Origin: Bacteroidota bacterium
GTDB lineage: Bacteria; Bacteroidota; Bacteroidia; Sphingobacteriales; Sphingobacteriaceae
Reading direction: 5' to 3'
Length of the DNA: 36,300 nt
NCBI GenBank assembly: GCA_021794195.1
Contig: JAJYRG010000018.1
Span: forward strand, 1 to 36,300
Part shown: in pieces, positions 16,059 through 25,145 of the stretch
Layout: each line of letters opens with the position of its first letter
How positions within the stretch are numbered: position 1 is the first letter of the stretch
Position numbers and translations under genes: made by a program
The notes under the pieces: model-generated
Database searches by the model: none
The model's input: the letters and a program-made list of their open reading frames with translations, nothing else
What the model was told of the DNA's origin: nothing

Positions 16059-16481
16059 ATGAAAGCGGTAATATACAATGTTAAGACTCCTGAAAAAGAA
16101 AAGCTATCATTGGCAAATAAAAAGCGTCACGATTTAACGATGATTTCTAATGAGTTAAATATCAAGACTTTATTGTATGCTCAGGGAAAGAAGGTAGTGG
16201 TGATTTCTTCTTATGATATTGTTGATGAGGCGTTGTTGAGGAATTTGAAACAGCTGGGGGTTGAAAAGATTATTACCCGTTCAAGTTTAACTACACATAT
16301 TGATTTGAAAGCAGCTCAGGAATGGGGTATCCGGATTGCTCATCTTTCTCCAAAACAAGATTCTTTGGAGAAAATGGCGAATACTGTTATTGAGCGTTTG
16401 AACTATTGGGAAGAAAGAGCGGAACCGGAAAACACTGTACCGCTAACCTCGAATAGTGGCGAACTGAAGGGATTAGATTGA
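16059..16481 (+). CDS. orphan D-2-hydroxyacid-dehydrogenase-like N-terminal domain protein
   Basis: A 140-residue protein from MKAVIYNVKTPEKEKL. It resembles only the substrate-binding (flavodoxin-fold) half of D-lactate dehydrogenases. The order is a start like MKvavfst, an acidic/hydrophobic strand (HDLTMISNELN), VVVISSYDIVDEALLRNLKQLGV, KIITRSSLTTHIDLKAAQEWGIRIAHLSP, and a helix (SLEKMANTVIERLNYW) where the interdomain helix begins. The Rossmann NAD domain and its catalytic Arg/Glu/His are absent, so dehydrogenase activity is not expected. It precedes ccoI by 79 bases and may be co-transcribed with it. The function is unknown; binding a small acid or acting in oxidase assembly are guesses. 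The open frame reaches 15939, but those residues lack homology. Confidence 0.65.
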   Translation: MKAVIYNVKTPEKEKLSLANKKRHDLTMISNELNIKTLLYAQGKKVVVISSYDIVDEALLRNLKQLGVEKIITRSSLTTHIDLKAAQEWGIRIAHLSPKQDSLEKMANTVIERLNYWEERAEPENTVPLTSNSGELKGLD

Positions 16482-16560
16482 TTAGGTTTAATTCTTTATA
16501 TTGCGTAGCAAAAATTAAATATACGCTTCGCATTCGTTATCATTTTGTAAGTATTGCTTT

Positions 16561-18978
16561 ATGTTTAAGAATACGTCTGCTAAAATAGAAAAAACCTTTT
16601 GTTACCATTGTGGAGATGAAGTAATTGACGATCTTTTTGAAGCGGACAATCGTCTTTTTTGCTGTATGGGGTGCCAGAGTGTATATCAAATACTGCATTC
16701 TAACGATTTACAGCAATATTATTCGTATAATAAGCATCCGGGAAAGGCAAATAAAAAACCAAAAGAGAATTACGATTATTTGGATGAGGAAGACATCGTA
16801 GCGAAACTTGCAGATTTTCAAGATGATAAAATCACCAATATCACTTTTTTTATCCCAGTCATCCACTGTAGTTCTTGTGTATGGCTATTAGAAAATTTAT
16901 ATAAATTTCACTCGGCAATTCAATATTCACAAACAGATTTTTTAAAAAAACAGCTGAGTGTTACTTTCCGACACAACGAACTTTCGCTGAAAGAATTAGT
17001 CGAATTATTAGAAAGCTTAGGTTATGAGCCGAAGATTACTTTACAAGATGTAGTTAAGGAATCGGAAGTAAAGAAACTCGATCAACGCGAATTAGTACGT
17101 AAGATCACAGTTGCCGGGTTTTGTTTTGGCAATGCCATGATGTTGAGCTTTCCTGAATATTTAGGATTGGCAGCTTACGAGGTGAAATATTCAGCATTTT
17201 TCGGATATTTTAATCTTTTGCTCACTTTGCCGGTCATGGGATATAGTGCAATAGATTATTATAAATCTTCTTACCACAGCTTGAAAAACCGGCAACTCAA
17301 TCTTGATGTTCCTTTAGCATTAGGGATCTTCGTTCTTTTTGCACGGACAGCATTTGATGTCATGTCACAATCGGGTGGGGGCTTTGCCGATACCTTATGC
17401 AGCCTTGTGTTTTTCTTGTTGATAGGCAAATTCGTCCAGCAAAAAACATATCACCATATTTCTTTTGAACGGGATTACCGCTCTTACTTTCCTGTGGCTA
17501 TTACCAAAATTGAAGAAAAGAAAGAACGGCCTGTACAATTATCAGATTTGAATGTTGGTGACAGAATATTTATTCGGAATAATGAAATTATCCCTGCCGA
17601 CTCCATATTGCTTCGAGGAGATGCGTCTTTAGATTTTAGTTTTGTCACGGGAGAATCGGAGCCTGTAAAAAAAGTAGTGGGGGAAATAGTGTATGCCGGA
17701 GCCCGGCAAATGGATTCGGCGATAGAATTGGAAGTAATAAAGCCGGTATCACAGAGTTATTTAACCAAACTGTGGAATAATAAGGATTTGAAAAAAACAA
17801 ATGATGCTTTCAAATCTTTCAGCGATACGGTAAGCCAATATTTTACGCCGGCTTTATTGACTTTATCAGTTTTTGCATTGGTTTTTTGGGCTGTACAAGG
17901 AGATGCCGTGCGCGGATGGAATGCTTTCACGGCTATGCTGATCATTGCTTGTCCTTGTGCATTGGCGTTGACAAGTCCGTTTACATTTTCGGCAGCGTTA
18001 AGTATTTTTGATAAGAATCATTTATTCGTGAAAAATGCGCTTGCCATAGAGAAAATGGCAAAAATAGATACTTTGGTTTTTGATAAGACAGGAACTATTT
18101 CTTCCCCGGCATCTGTGAGAATGAGACTTGAAGGAAAGCTCAATGCCAGGGAACGTAAAGCAGTGGCAGCAGTTTGTAAAAACTCTAACCACCCGATGAG
18201 TAGGGAAATAGTGAAGTGGCTGGGAATAAATGAACGCACTACCCATATTAATGAATATCAGGAAATACCAGGGAAAGGAATGATAGCCGTAGTAGACGGA
18301 GAGAGAATAAAGATTGGGAGTTCAGATTTTGTTAAGTATAAAACAACAGATACACTTCCGAATGGCAGTAAAGTGTTTGTTTCTATAGAAGAGGAGTTAA
18401 AGGCGTGCTTTATACTGGAACAACCTTGGCGAAAAGGTATGGAAACAGTCATGCGGGATTTTTCTGATAATTACCAGCTTCACTTGATTTCAGGGGATAA
18501 TGATAAGGATAAAAAGGTATTATCCGGAGTGTTTCCTGTGGAAGCACACTTATTGTTTAATCAACTGCCTCATCAAAAGTTAGATTTTGTACACGATTTG
18601 CAGCAAGCTGGGCATTCTGTAGCAATGTTTGGAGATGGACTGAATGACGCCGGAGCATTAAAACAGTCGGATTTAGGGGTAGCCGTTTCCGATGATGTGA
18701 ACAATTTTTCACCAGGTTGTGATGCCATTTTGGATGGAGTTTCATTTCACAAAACACCGAAGTTCTTTTCTTTTTCAAAGGATACAATCCGTGTGATACA
18801 TAGAAGTTTTACCCTTTCTATCTTATACAATATTGTAGGATTGAGTTTTGCTATACAGGGGACTATGTCCCCTTTAGTGGCAGCTATTATTATGCCCTTG
18901 AGCACATTGACAGTTATTAGTTTTACGACATTATCTACACGTTATTTTGCTCGAAAAAATAAATTAACATACATCTAA
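16561..18978 (+). CDS. ccoI: CcoI/FixI copper-transporting P1B-type ATPase
   Basis: An 805-residue membrane P-type ATPase that supplies copper for cbb3 oxidase maturation. An N-terminal cysteine-rich segment (CYHCGDEV near residue 14, FCCMGCQSVYQIL) is typical of FixI. It is followed by a heavy-metal-associated domain with HCSSCVW (about 102-106). The transmembrane metal site is CPC at 464-466 (ACPCALALTSP). The phosphorylation aspartate is D508 in FDKTGT, and GDGLNDAGAL is the hinge motif. The actuator TGE motif appears in FSFVTGESEPVKK. It sits 2 bases before ccoS, in the usual cluster order. Confidence 0.95.
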   Translation: MFKNTSAKIEKTFCYHCGDEVIDDLFEADNRLFCCMGCQSVYQILHSNDLQQYYSYNKHPGKANKKPKENYDYLDEEDIVAKLADFQDDKITNITFFIPVIHCSSCVWLLENLYKFHSAIQYSQTDFLKKQLSVTFRHNELSLKELVELLESLGYEPKITLQDVVKESEVKKLDQRELVRKITVAGFCFGNAMMLSFPEYLGLAAYEVKYSAFFGYFNLLLTLPVMGYSAIDYYKSSYHSLKNRQLNLDVPLALGIFVLFARTAFDVMSQSGGGFADTLCSLVFFLLIGKFVQQKTYHHISFERDYRSYFPVAITKIEEKKERPVQLSDLNVGDRIFIRNNEIIPADSILLRGDASLDFSFVTGESEPVKKVVGEIVYAGARQMDSAIELEVIKPVSQSYLTKLWNNKDLKKTNDAFKSFSDTVSQYFTPALLTLSVFALVFWAVQGDAVRGWNAFTAMLIIACPCALALTSPFTFSAALSIFDKNHLFVKNALAIEKMAKIDTLVFDKTGTISSPASVRMRLEGKLNARERKAVAAVCKNSNHPMSREIVKWLGINERTTHINEYQEIPGKGMIAVVDGERIKIGSSDFVKYKTTDTLPNGSKVFVSIEEELKACFILEQPWRKGMETVMRDFSDNYQLHLISGDNDKDKKVLSGVFPVEAHLLFNQLPHQKLDFVHDLQQAGHSVAMFGDGLNDAGALKQSDLGVAVSDDVNNFSPGCDAILDGVSFHKTPKFFSFSKDTIRVIHRSFTLSILYNIVGLSFAIQGTMSPLVAAIIMPLSTLTVISFTTLSTRYFARKNKLTYI

Positions 18979-18980
18979 AA

Positions 18981-19220
18981 ATGGGAATTATTTTCTTTTT
19001 AATCGCTTGTAGTGTATTTGTAGCTTTAATCTTTTTGGGGGCCTTTTTATGGGCCAGCAAGACAGGGCAACATGAGGATACCTACACCCCTGCAATGCGT
19101 GTTTTGTTCGATGATGGAGTAGTTCCACAGGAAAATGAAGATGATGAAAAAGAAGACAAACCGGTTCAGACTCGTCCAGATATTCCAGAGAATGAATCTT
19201 CGGATATAAAGAGTGATTAG
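18981..19220 (+). CDS. ccoS: cbb3 oxidase assembly protein CcoS
   Basis: A 79-residue single-pass membrane protein. The N-terminal helix IIFFLIACSVFVALIFLGAFLWA (3-25) is followed by the family motif ASKTGQHEDTYTPAMRVLFDD. CcoS is needed for cofactor insertion into the cbb3 catalytic subunit. The acidic C-terminal tail (QENEDDEKEDK) is longer than in many CcoS. It starts 2 bases after ccoI; the 88-base gap to ccoNO may hold a separate promoter, but I could not identify one. Confidence 0.93.
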   Translation: MGIIFFLIACSVFVALIFLGAFLWASKTGQHEDTYTPAMRVLFDDGVVPQENEDDEKEDKPVQTRPDIPENESSDIKSD

Positions 19221-19308
19221 TATCATTATTATCAGCTGTTATTGTCATTTTTAACGGTACTCTTCTTTTTATTTTTACAAAGTAATAACAAACCATATCA
19301 TATAGAAA

Positions 19309-21420
19309 ATGCAAATAGAAAAATTTAGCTATGACAATAAAATCGTCCGGGATTTTGGAATTGCGACGATTGTTTGGGGGTTAATTGGAATGACCGTTGG
19401 CTTACTAATAGCAACTCAGTTAGTATGGCCGTTTATGAATTTTGGGAATCAATACACCACTTTCGGAAGGATCAGACCCCTGCATACTAATGCAGTAATT
19501 TTTGCGTTCGTAGGAAACGCAATTTTTATGGGAGTCTATTATTCTCTCCAACGGGTATTGAAAGCAAGGATGTACAGTGATGTGCTTAGCAAAATCCATT
19601 TTTGGGGTTGGCAGTTGGTTATTGTGTTGGCTGTGATTACTCTTCCTCTCGGATTTACAACTACGCATGAGTATGCGGAATTGGAGTGGCCTATAGACAT
19701 CTTGCTGACTATTATTTGGGTGGTTTTTGGGATTAATATGTTCGGTACTATTATCCGCCGTCGTGAGAGGCACATGTATGTCGCTGTTTGGTTTTATATT
19801 GCCACATTTGTGACCGTTGCCGTATTACATATTGTCAACTCAGTAGAGTTACCGGTATCTATGTGGAAAAGTTATTACGTATATGCCGGGGTGCAAGATG
19901 CATTGGTGCAGTGGTGGTATGGGCATAATGCCGTCGCTTTCTTTTTGACGACGCCGTTTTTAGGATTGATGTATTATTACTTGCCTAAGATGGCTAACCG
20001 GCCTATTTATTCTTATAAGTTGAGTATCCTGCACTTTTGGACTTTGATTTTCTTGTATATTTGGGCAGGGCCACACCATTTACTATACACCTCCTTGCCA
20101 GGTTGGGTCCAATCTTTAGGAGTAGTGTTTTCTATTATGCTGATTGCGCCCAGCTGGGGAGGAATGCTGAATGGGTTGTTGACCTTGAGAGGAGCTTGGG
20201 ATAAAGTAAGAATTGATCCGATTTTGAAATTCATGGTTGTCGGACTTACGGCTTATGGAATGGCAACTTTTGAAGGACCTATGCTTTCCTTAAAGCAAGT
20301 AAACGCAATTGCCCACTTTACCGACTGGATTCCGGCACACGTGCACATCGGAGCGCTCGGATGGAACGGATTTTTGACTTTTGCAATTTTATATTGGCTG
20401 ATTCCACGTATCTATAGAACACAATTACATTCCGTGAAGTTAGCCTCTACGCATTTTTGGTTAGGGACATTGGGTATTTTATTCTACGCTATCCCTATGT
20501 ATTGGGCAGCTGTAGTACAAGGTTTGATGTGGAAAGAATTTACACCGGAAGGCGTATTGCAATACCCTAACTTCTTAGCCACTACACTTCAGATACTCCC
20601 TATGCATATGATTCGGGCATTTGGTGGTTTGCTATACTTAATTGGGGTAATTCTCATGGCTTACAACTTGGTGAAGACTATGAAAGCAGGTTCACTGTTG
20701 AAAAACGAAGCTGCAGAGGCTATGCCTTTACAACCGTTGACCAAGAGAGAGCCTACTGCGCATCGAAGATTAGAAAGAAAACCTCTTACTTTTTTAGTGA
20801 TTTCTTTAATTGTGATACTTATAGGGGGGATTGTTCAGATGGTGCCTACATTTCTAATATCATCTAACGTGCCGACAATAAGCAGTGTGAAACCTTATAC
20901 TGCTTTAGAACTCGAAGGTAGGGATCTGTACATAAGAGAGGGGTGTGTAAACTGCCATACTCAGACTATACGGCCTTTCCGTTCCGAAACAGTTCGCTAT
21001 GGAGAGTACAGTAAAGCGGGAGAGTTTGTTTACGATCACCCTTTTCTTTGGGGCTCGAAGCGTACAGGACCCGACTTGCATCGTATAGGAGGAAAATATC
21101 CTCACAAATGGCATTTTGATCACCTGTTGGATCCGACTTTGACCTCTCCGGGCAGTATCATGCCGGCTTATCCGTGGTTGATTACGCAGACATTAGATAC
21201 TTCTTTGACAAAGAAAAAGCTGGAAGCAATGAAAACTCTGGGGGTACCTTATACAGAGGAAGAAATAGCCAATGCAGATGCAGACTTAATGGCACAAGCC
21301 AAAGAAATAGCTGCAGATCTAAATAAGACGGATGTAGATGTGAGAGAGGATTCGGAGATCATAGCTATGATTGCTTATCTACAACGATTAGGTACAGACA
21401 TTAAAGTAGCGGCAGAGTAA
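19309..21420 (+). CDS. ccoNO: cbb3-type cytochrome c oxidase subunit I/II fusion (CcoNO)
   Basis: A 703-residue fusion of the haem-copper catalytic subunit CcoN (about 1-475) and the membrane-anchored monohaem cytochrome CcoO (about 500-703). Haem/CuB ligand motifs in CcoN are RPLHTNAVIFAF, WWYGHNAVAFFLT, WAGPHHLLYT and PAHVHIGALGWNGF. The CcoO part begins with a transmembrane helix (TFLVISLIVILIGGIVQMVP), then the haem c site REGCVNCHTQ and a probable Met ligand in GSIMPAYPW. The complex reduces oxygen at high affinity in the inner membrane. The fusion is common in Bacteroidota. It is followed by ccoQ after 38 bases. Confidence 0.95.
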   Translation: MQIEKFSYDNKIVRDFGIATIVWGLIGMTVGLLIATQLVWPFMNFGNQYTTFGRIRPLHTNAVIFAFVGNAIFMGVYYSLQRVLKARMYSDVLSKIHFWGWQLVIVLAVITLPLGFTTTHEYAELEWPIDILLTIIWVVFGINMFGTIIRRRERHMYVAVWFYIATFVTVAVLHIVNSVELPVSMWKSYYVYAGVQDALVQWWYGHNAVAFFLTTPFLGLMYYYLPKMANRPIYSYKLSILHFWTLIFLYIWAGPHHLLYTSLPGWVQSLGVVFSIMLIAPSWGGMLNGLLTLRGAWDKVRIDPILKFMVVGLTAYGMATFEGPMLSLKQVNAIAHFTDWIPAHVHIGALGWNGFLTFAILYWLIPRIYRTQLHSVKLASTHFWLGTLGILFYAIPMYWAAVVQGLMWKEFTPEGVLQYPNFLATTLQILPMHMIRAFGGLLYLIGVILMAYNLVKTMKAGSLLKNEAAEAMPLQPLTKREPTAHRRLERKPLTFLVISLIVILIGGIVQMVPTFLISSNVPTISSVKPYTALELEGRDLYIREGCVNCHTQTIRPFRSETVRYGEYSKAGEFVYDHPFLWGSKRTGPDLHRIGGKYPHKWHFDHLLDPTLTSPGSIMPAYPWLITQTLDTSLTKKKLEAMKTLGVPYTEEEIANADADLMAQAKEIAADLNKTDVDVREDSEIIAMIAYLQRLGTDIKVAAE

Positions 21421-21458
21421 GACAAGTCATCTTTTTACTTTATTTAAACGAAAAGAAT

Positions 21459-21638
21459 ATGTTTAAGCAAATAACAAATTTAGGAGGAAACGAATGGTAT
21501 ATGATACTCTCTCTCCTTATTTTTGTCGTGTTTTTTATTGTAGTTGTGGTAATAATGGCAACAATGAAAAAAGATTACAGCGACTATATGAAAAATATGC
21601 CTTTAAACGATTCAAATGATCAGGAAATTAGAGATTAA
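21459..21638 (+). CDS. ccoQ: CcoQ-like small cbb3 oxidase subunit
   Basis: A short gene of 59 codons starting MFKQITNLGGNEWYMILS and ending in TAA at 21638. It has one hydrophobic helix (MILSLLIFVVFFIVVVVIMA, about 15-34) followed by a charged, soluble tail (KKDYSDYMKNMPLNDSND). Size, topology and position between ccoNO and ccoP identify it as the CcoQ/FixQ-type subunit, which stabilises the oxidase. ccoP starts 11 bases later. Confidence 0.85.
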   Translation: MFKQITNLGGNEWYMILSLLIFVVFFIVVVVIMATMKKDYSDYMKNMPLNDSNDQEIRD

Positions 21639-21649
21639 TACATCTGAAT

Positions 21650-22570
21650 ATGAATACATTAATAGTATATAACACATTAGCAGTAAATATCTGGATGATA
21701 GTAAATAACACAACAGAAGGCCTTTTGTTTGCTACTGTTGTAGTTCTCCTACTGCTTACTCTGGTAGTGTCCATTGTCTTATACCGCGCAGTCGATGCTG
21801 CATTGAAATTAACAAAGCCAGGTGTGCAATCAGAAACAGTGAAAACCCGTGTGGGAAATAAAGAAATTTCAAAACAGGGTTCATGGACAGGCGTATGGAA
21901 TAAGGTTTTAGGTTTAAAACCTAGAGAGATGGAGCAGGAATTGTTGATGGATGATCACGAATACGATGGAATTAAAGAGTTGGATAATCCTGTTCCTCTT
22001 TGGTTTAACGTTTTGTTTTATTCTTCTGTTGTCTTTGCCGTAGTATACTTATTGGTATATCATGTTTTTGGATGGGGGATGACGCAAGAGCAAGAGTATG
22101 AACATGAGATGGCTATTGCTCAAAAACAACGGGAGGAATATCTTGCGTCGACAGAAAATAGTGTAGATGAGAATACAGTGGTGGTGGATCTATCGCCCGA
22201 AACGATCAAATCGGGAGAAATTATCTTTGCAGATAATTGCGCTGCCTGCCATGGCAGTGATGGGGGTGGAACTATTGGGCCGAACTTAGCAGACGATTAT
22301 TGGATACATGGCGGAAATGTGGGAGACGTATTTAGCACCATAAAGTATGGAGTTCTTGATAAAGGAATGATAGCATGGGAAGAAAGCTTATCTCCTTCCG
22401 AAATTGCACAGGTCAGTAATTATATTGTGAGCCTGAGAGGTTCTTCTCCGGCTTCTCCTAAAGATCCGGAAGGGGAAAAGTTTGAATATACCGACATGGA
22501 AGACAGCGGAGAAGGGGATGTAGAAGAGGTAGTGGATCAAATGGAAGAAGATGCTTCAGATATAGAGTGA
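21650..22570 (+). CDS. ccoP: cbb3 oxidase subunit III, monohaem cytochrome c (CcoP)
   Basis: A 306-residue membrane-bound cytochrome. Two hydrophobic segments are seen: TEGLLFATVVVLLLLTLVVSIVLY (about 24-45), and VPLWFNVLFYSSVVFAVVYLLVYHVFGWG, the usual CcoP anchor. There is one haem c motif, CAACH (in IFADNCAACHGSDGGG), with a probable Met ligand in YGVLDKGMIAWEE. Proteobacterial CcoP has two haems; here the second CxxCH is absent. An acidic tail (EDSGEGDVEEVVDQMEEDASDIE) ends the protein. It carries electrons toward CcoO/CcoN. The extra N-terminal helix and single haem fit the Bacteroidota form. Confidence 0.93.
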   Translation: MNTLIVYNTLAVNIWMIVNNTTEGLLFATVVVLLLLTLVVSIVLYRAVDAALKLTKPGVQSETVKTRVGNKEISKQGSWTGVWNKVLGLKPREMEQELLMDDHEYDGIKELDNPVPLWFNVLFYSSVVFAVVYLLVYHVFGWGMTQEQEYEHEMAIAQKQREEYLASTENSVDENTVVVDLSPETIKSGEIIFADNCAACHGSDGGGTIGPNLADDYWIHGGNVGDVFSTIKYGVLDKGMIAWEESLSPSEIAQVSNYIVSLRGSSPASPKDPEGEKFEYTDMEDSGEGDVEEVVDQMEEDASDIE

Positions 22571-22619
22571 TGAAGATCTGACTGAAGATAAATAAGTTTA
22601 CTTATACAGCAGAAAAGGT

Positions 22620-23999
22620 ATGCAACAGGCAGCTTTACAAGCAACAGAGAAGAAAAGAAAATGGGTGTTTGCCAAAAAACCTTCAGGTTCTTTGTATAAA
22701 AAGAGGCAATGGGTAGGCTATAGTTTATTGCTGTTTTTGTTTGCCAGTCCTTTTATTAAAATAAAGGGCGAACCTTTTCTGCTTTTTGGAGTATTAGAAC
22801 GCAAGTTTGTTATTTTCGGCAAAGTTTTTTGGCCGGAAGATTTGTATGTTTTCGTTTTCGGGATGCTTATTGTATTGGTTTGTATAGTCCTGTTCACAGC
22901 TGTATATGGAAGGGTATGGTGTGGCTGGACTTGTCCACAAACCATATTTATGGAGCTGATATTCCGCCCGATAGAATACTGGATAGAAGGGGATAGAACA
23001 CAACAGCTGAAAAACAGACGAAATAAACACAAATGGGAGGTTAAACGAAAAAAGATATTAAAACTTATTGTTTTTTATATCATTTCTTTTTTTATTTCTA
23101 ACATTTTCCTCGCTTATCTGATTGGGGCAGATGCTTTGTTTGAAATAATTACAAGCCCTGTCTCTCAGCATTTAGGAGGTTTTATTTCCATACTGGCTTT
23201 TTCATTTGTTTTCTTTTTTGTATTCGCTTACGTTCGGGACATAGTGTGTACGCATATTTGTCCCTATGGCCGTTTGCAAAGTGTTCTTATCGACAATGAC
23301 ACTACTGTAATTGCTTATAATTATAACCGGGGAGAACCCCGAGGACGGAAAAGCAAATCGAAGCCCGAAGCGGAACTCGGAGACTGTATAGATTGTAATC
23401 TTTGCGTGCAAGTATGTCCTACAGGAATCGATATACGGGAAGGTTTACAAATGGAATGTGTAAGCTGTACTGCCTGTATAGATGCTTGTGATGATGTGAT
23501 GGTCAAACTCAATAGACCTAAGCGTCTCATCGGTTTTTATACACCTTCTGAACTTTTGGAGAATAAAACAGCTTCGCGAAAAAACAAACGTGCTATAGCC
23601 TATACAGCCTTATTGGTGGTGTTGATTGCAATATTTGGAGTTTTGATTTTTACCCGTTCTGATGTGTCGGGTACTATATTACGCGCCAAAGGCAGCACTT
23701 ACCAATTGCGGGATGACGGCACAGTTACAAATTTATACAACTTGAATCTTATTAATAAAACGAATAAAAATATGGACATACAGCTGGAACCCAACGATTC
23801 CCGTTTTAAGATACAGGTTGTAAATCCACATTTAAATTTACAGAAATCGGAAAGTAGTAAAATGAGTTTGTTTTTAATCCTTCCCAAAGAGGAAGTGGAA
23901 GATTATAAAACAAACGTGCGTATTAAAATCATGGATGAAGAGAAAGTGTTGAAAGAAATAAAGACTACTTTTATAGCTCCTATAGGGCTGGTGAAATAA
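22620..23999 (+). CDS. ccoG: cbb3 oxidase accessory protein CcoG (FixG)
   Basis: A 459-residue membrane protein with ferredoxin-like centres. WCGWTCPQTIFMELIFRPIEYWIEGDR is diagnostic of CcoG. Two 4Fe-4S motifs follow: CIDCNLCVQVCP and CVSCTACIDACD. About five transmembrane helices are predicted: four before the cluster domain and one after it (AIAYTALLVVLIAIFGVLIF). A C-terminal periplasmic Ig-like domain ends the protein. The family is implicated in copper reduction during cbb3 assembly. It starts 49 bases after ccoP and is 9 bases from ccoH. Confidence 0.94.
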   Translation: MQQAALQATEKKRKWVFAKKPSGSLYKKRQWVGYSLLLFLFASPFIKIKGEPFLLFGVLERKFVIFGKVFWPEDLYVFVFGMLIVLVCIVLFTAVYGRVWCGWTCPQTIFMELIFRPIEYWIEGDRTQQLKNRRNKHKWEVKRKKILKLIVFYIISFFISNIFLAYLIGADALFEIITSPVSQHLGGFISILAFSFVFFFVFAYVRDIVCTHICPYGRLQSVLIDNDTTVIAYNYNRGEPRGRKSKSKPEAELGDCIDCNLCVQVCPTGIDIREGLQMECVSCTACIDACDDVMVKLNRPKRLIGFYTPSELLENKTASRKNKRAIAYTALLVVLIAIFGVLIFTRSDVSGTILRAKGSTYQLRDDGTVTNLYNLNLINKTNKNMDIQLEPNDSRFKIQVVNPHLNLQKSESSKMSLFLILPKEEVEDYKTNVRIKIMDEEKVLKEIKTTFIAPIGLVK

Positions 24000-24008
24000 T
24001 ATAGAAAT

Positions 24009-24431
24009 ATGAACTGGGGTGTCAAGATTATAATTTTTTTGGGGGCTTTTATGATTTTTATCATTGGCTCGGTGGTGTATATGCTTTCTGCAGATAGTGA
24101 TGAACTCGAAGAGAAAGATTATTATGAACAGGCATTGAACTATGATGAGCGATATGATAAGAATAAAAATACACTTAGAGATAACGCAGAGCCGGATATT
24201 CAAATAGAAGGTAAGGAACTTGTTCTTACTTTCCCTACTCTTGTGAAAGAAGGAAAATTGGAGCTAAGGCGAGCTTCAAATAAGGTGAAAGATCAGGAAA
24301 TAATACTGAGAGAAAATGAAGATACTTATATTATAGATGTATCGGACTTGGTAAAGGGAAGTTGGAAGTGTATTGTAGAATGGTCCGGAGCAGATGCAGC
24401 TTACCGATTTGAAAAAAATATATACTTATAA
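24009..24431 (+). CDS. ccoH: FixH/CcoH family protein
   Basis: A 140-residue protein with one N-terminal transmembrane helix (VKIIIFLGAFMIFIIGSVVYML, about 4-25). A periplasmic domain follows, with the FixH pattern EKDYYEQALNYDERYDK near the membrane and WKCIVEW-G near the C-terminus. It takes part in cbb3 oxidase assembly. Gaps to neighbours are 9 and 6 bases, so it is in the same transcript. Confidence 0.88.
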   Translation: MNWGVKIIIFLGAFMIFIIGSVVYMLSADSDELEEKDYYEQALNYDERYDKNKNTLRDNAEPDIQIEGKELVLTFPTLVKEGKLELRRASNKVKDQEIILRENEDTYIIDVSDLVKGSWKCIVEWSGADAAYRFEKNIYL

Positions 24432-24437
24432 AAAGGT

Positions 24438-25124
24438 ATGACATTTTATCACTTAGCTTTTTTTATGGGGTTAGCGGGCAGTCTTCACTGTGTCATGATG
24501 TGTGGCCCCCTGATGTTGGCCATTCCACAAAATCGAGAAAGTTTTTGGGGACGGAGTTGGCTGGAATTGACGTATCAATTAGGTAGGGTTTTGACTTACT
24601 CTCTATTAGGTTTTTTTTTGGCTTACATAGGTTCTTTAGGGAGTTTGGTGAAAAATGGGCAGCAAATCATTAGTTTGCTAACGGGAGGAATATTAGTAGT
24701 TGCCGGATTAATGAGTTGGTTTAACCTACGGCAAAAAGCATTTTATAAGATGCAGCAAAGGTTTTTACAACCCGTTTTTAAAGCCATTGGTTACTGGCTT
24801 CATAAGCCTGGAGGTCACTTTTTCGCAGGAATGCTCAATGGTTTACTTCCCTGTGGTATGGTTTATATGGCTTTAGCTTCAGCACTCAACGCTGAAAGTG
24901 CGGCTGGAGGAGCTTTCTTTATGATGTTGTTTGGTTTAGGAACTATTCCTCTTTTAATCGTGCTGACCATAAGTGCTTCTTATGGTAAACAAAGGATAAG
25001 GCTAAACTTTAATAAATGGTTGCCCGGGCTTTTTATATTGATGGGAGTATGGTTTTTGCTCCGGGGAGCAAACTTAGATATCCCATTTTTAAGTCCTCTC
25101 ATATATCCAGAAGGAGCTATGTAA
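24438..25124 (+). CDS. TauE/SafE or UreH-like transmembrane protein in the cbb3 cluster
   Basis: A 228-residue integral membrane protein with about six helices and the N-terminal family signature GLAGSLHCVMMCGPLMLAIP. A matching later segment, GMLNGLLPCGMVYMALASAL, is also present. These paired His/Cys-containing helices define the sulfite-exporter/UreH-like transmembrane family, distantly related to DsbD/CcdA. In Bacteroidota and some Campylobacterota it ends cbb3 clusters. The conserved cysteines suggest metal or thiol handling for oxidase assembly rather than sulfite export, but this is inference. It follows ccoH by 6 bases and ends 21 bases from the convergent Nudix gene. Confidence 0.82.
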   Translation: MTFYHLAFFMGLAGSLHCVMMCGPLMLAIPQNRESFWGRSWLELTYQLGRVLTYSLLGFFLAYIGSLGSLVKNGQQIISLLTGGILVVAGLMSWFNLRQKAFYKMQQRFLQPVFKAIGYWLHKPGGHFFAGMLNGLLPCGMVYMALASALNAESAAGGAFFMMLFGLGTIPLLIVLTISASYGKQRIRLNFNKWLPGLFILMGVWFLLRGANLDIPFLSPLIYPEGAM

Positions 25125-25145
25125 AAGCTCTTAATCAAACTCGCT

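Noticed and set aside
16482..16560. Possible FNR/CRP-type binding site before ccoI
   Set aside because: No TTGATnnnnATCAA or TGTGAn6TCACA match could be found here or at 19221-19308; only partial half-sites.
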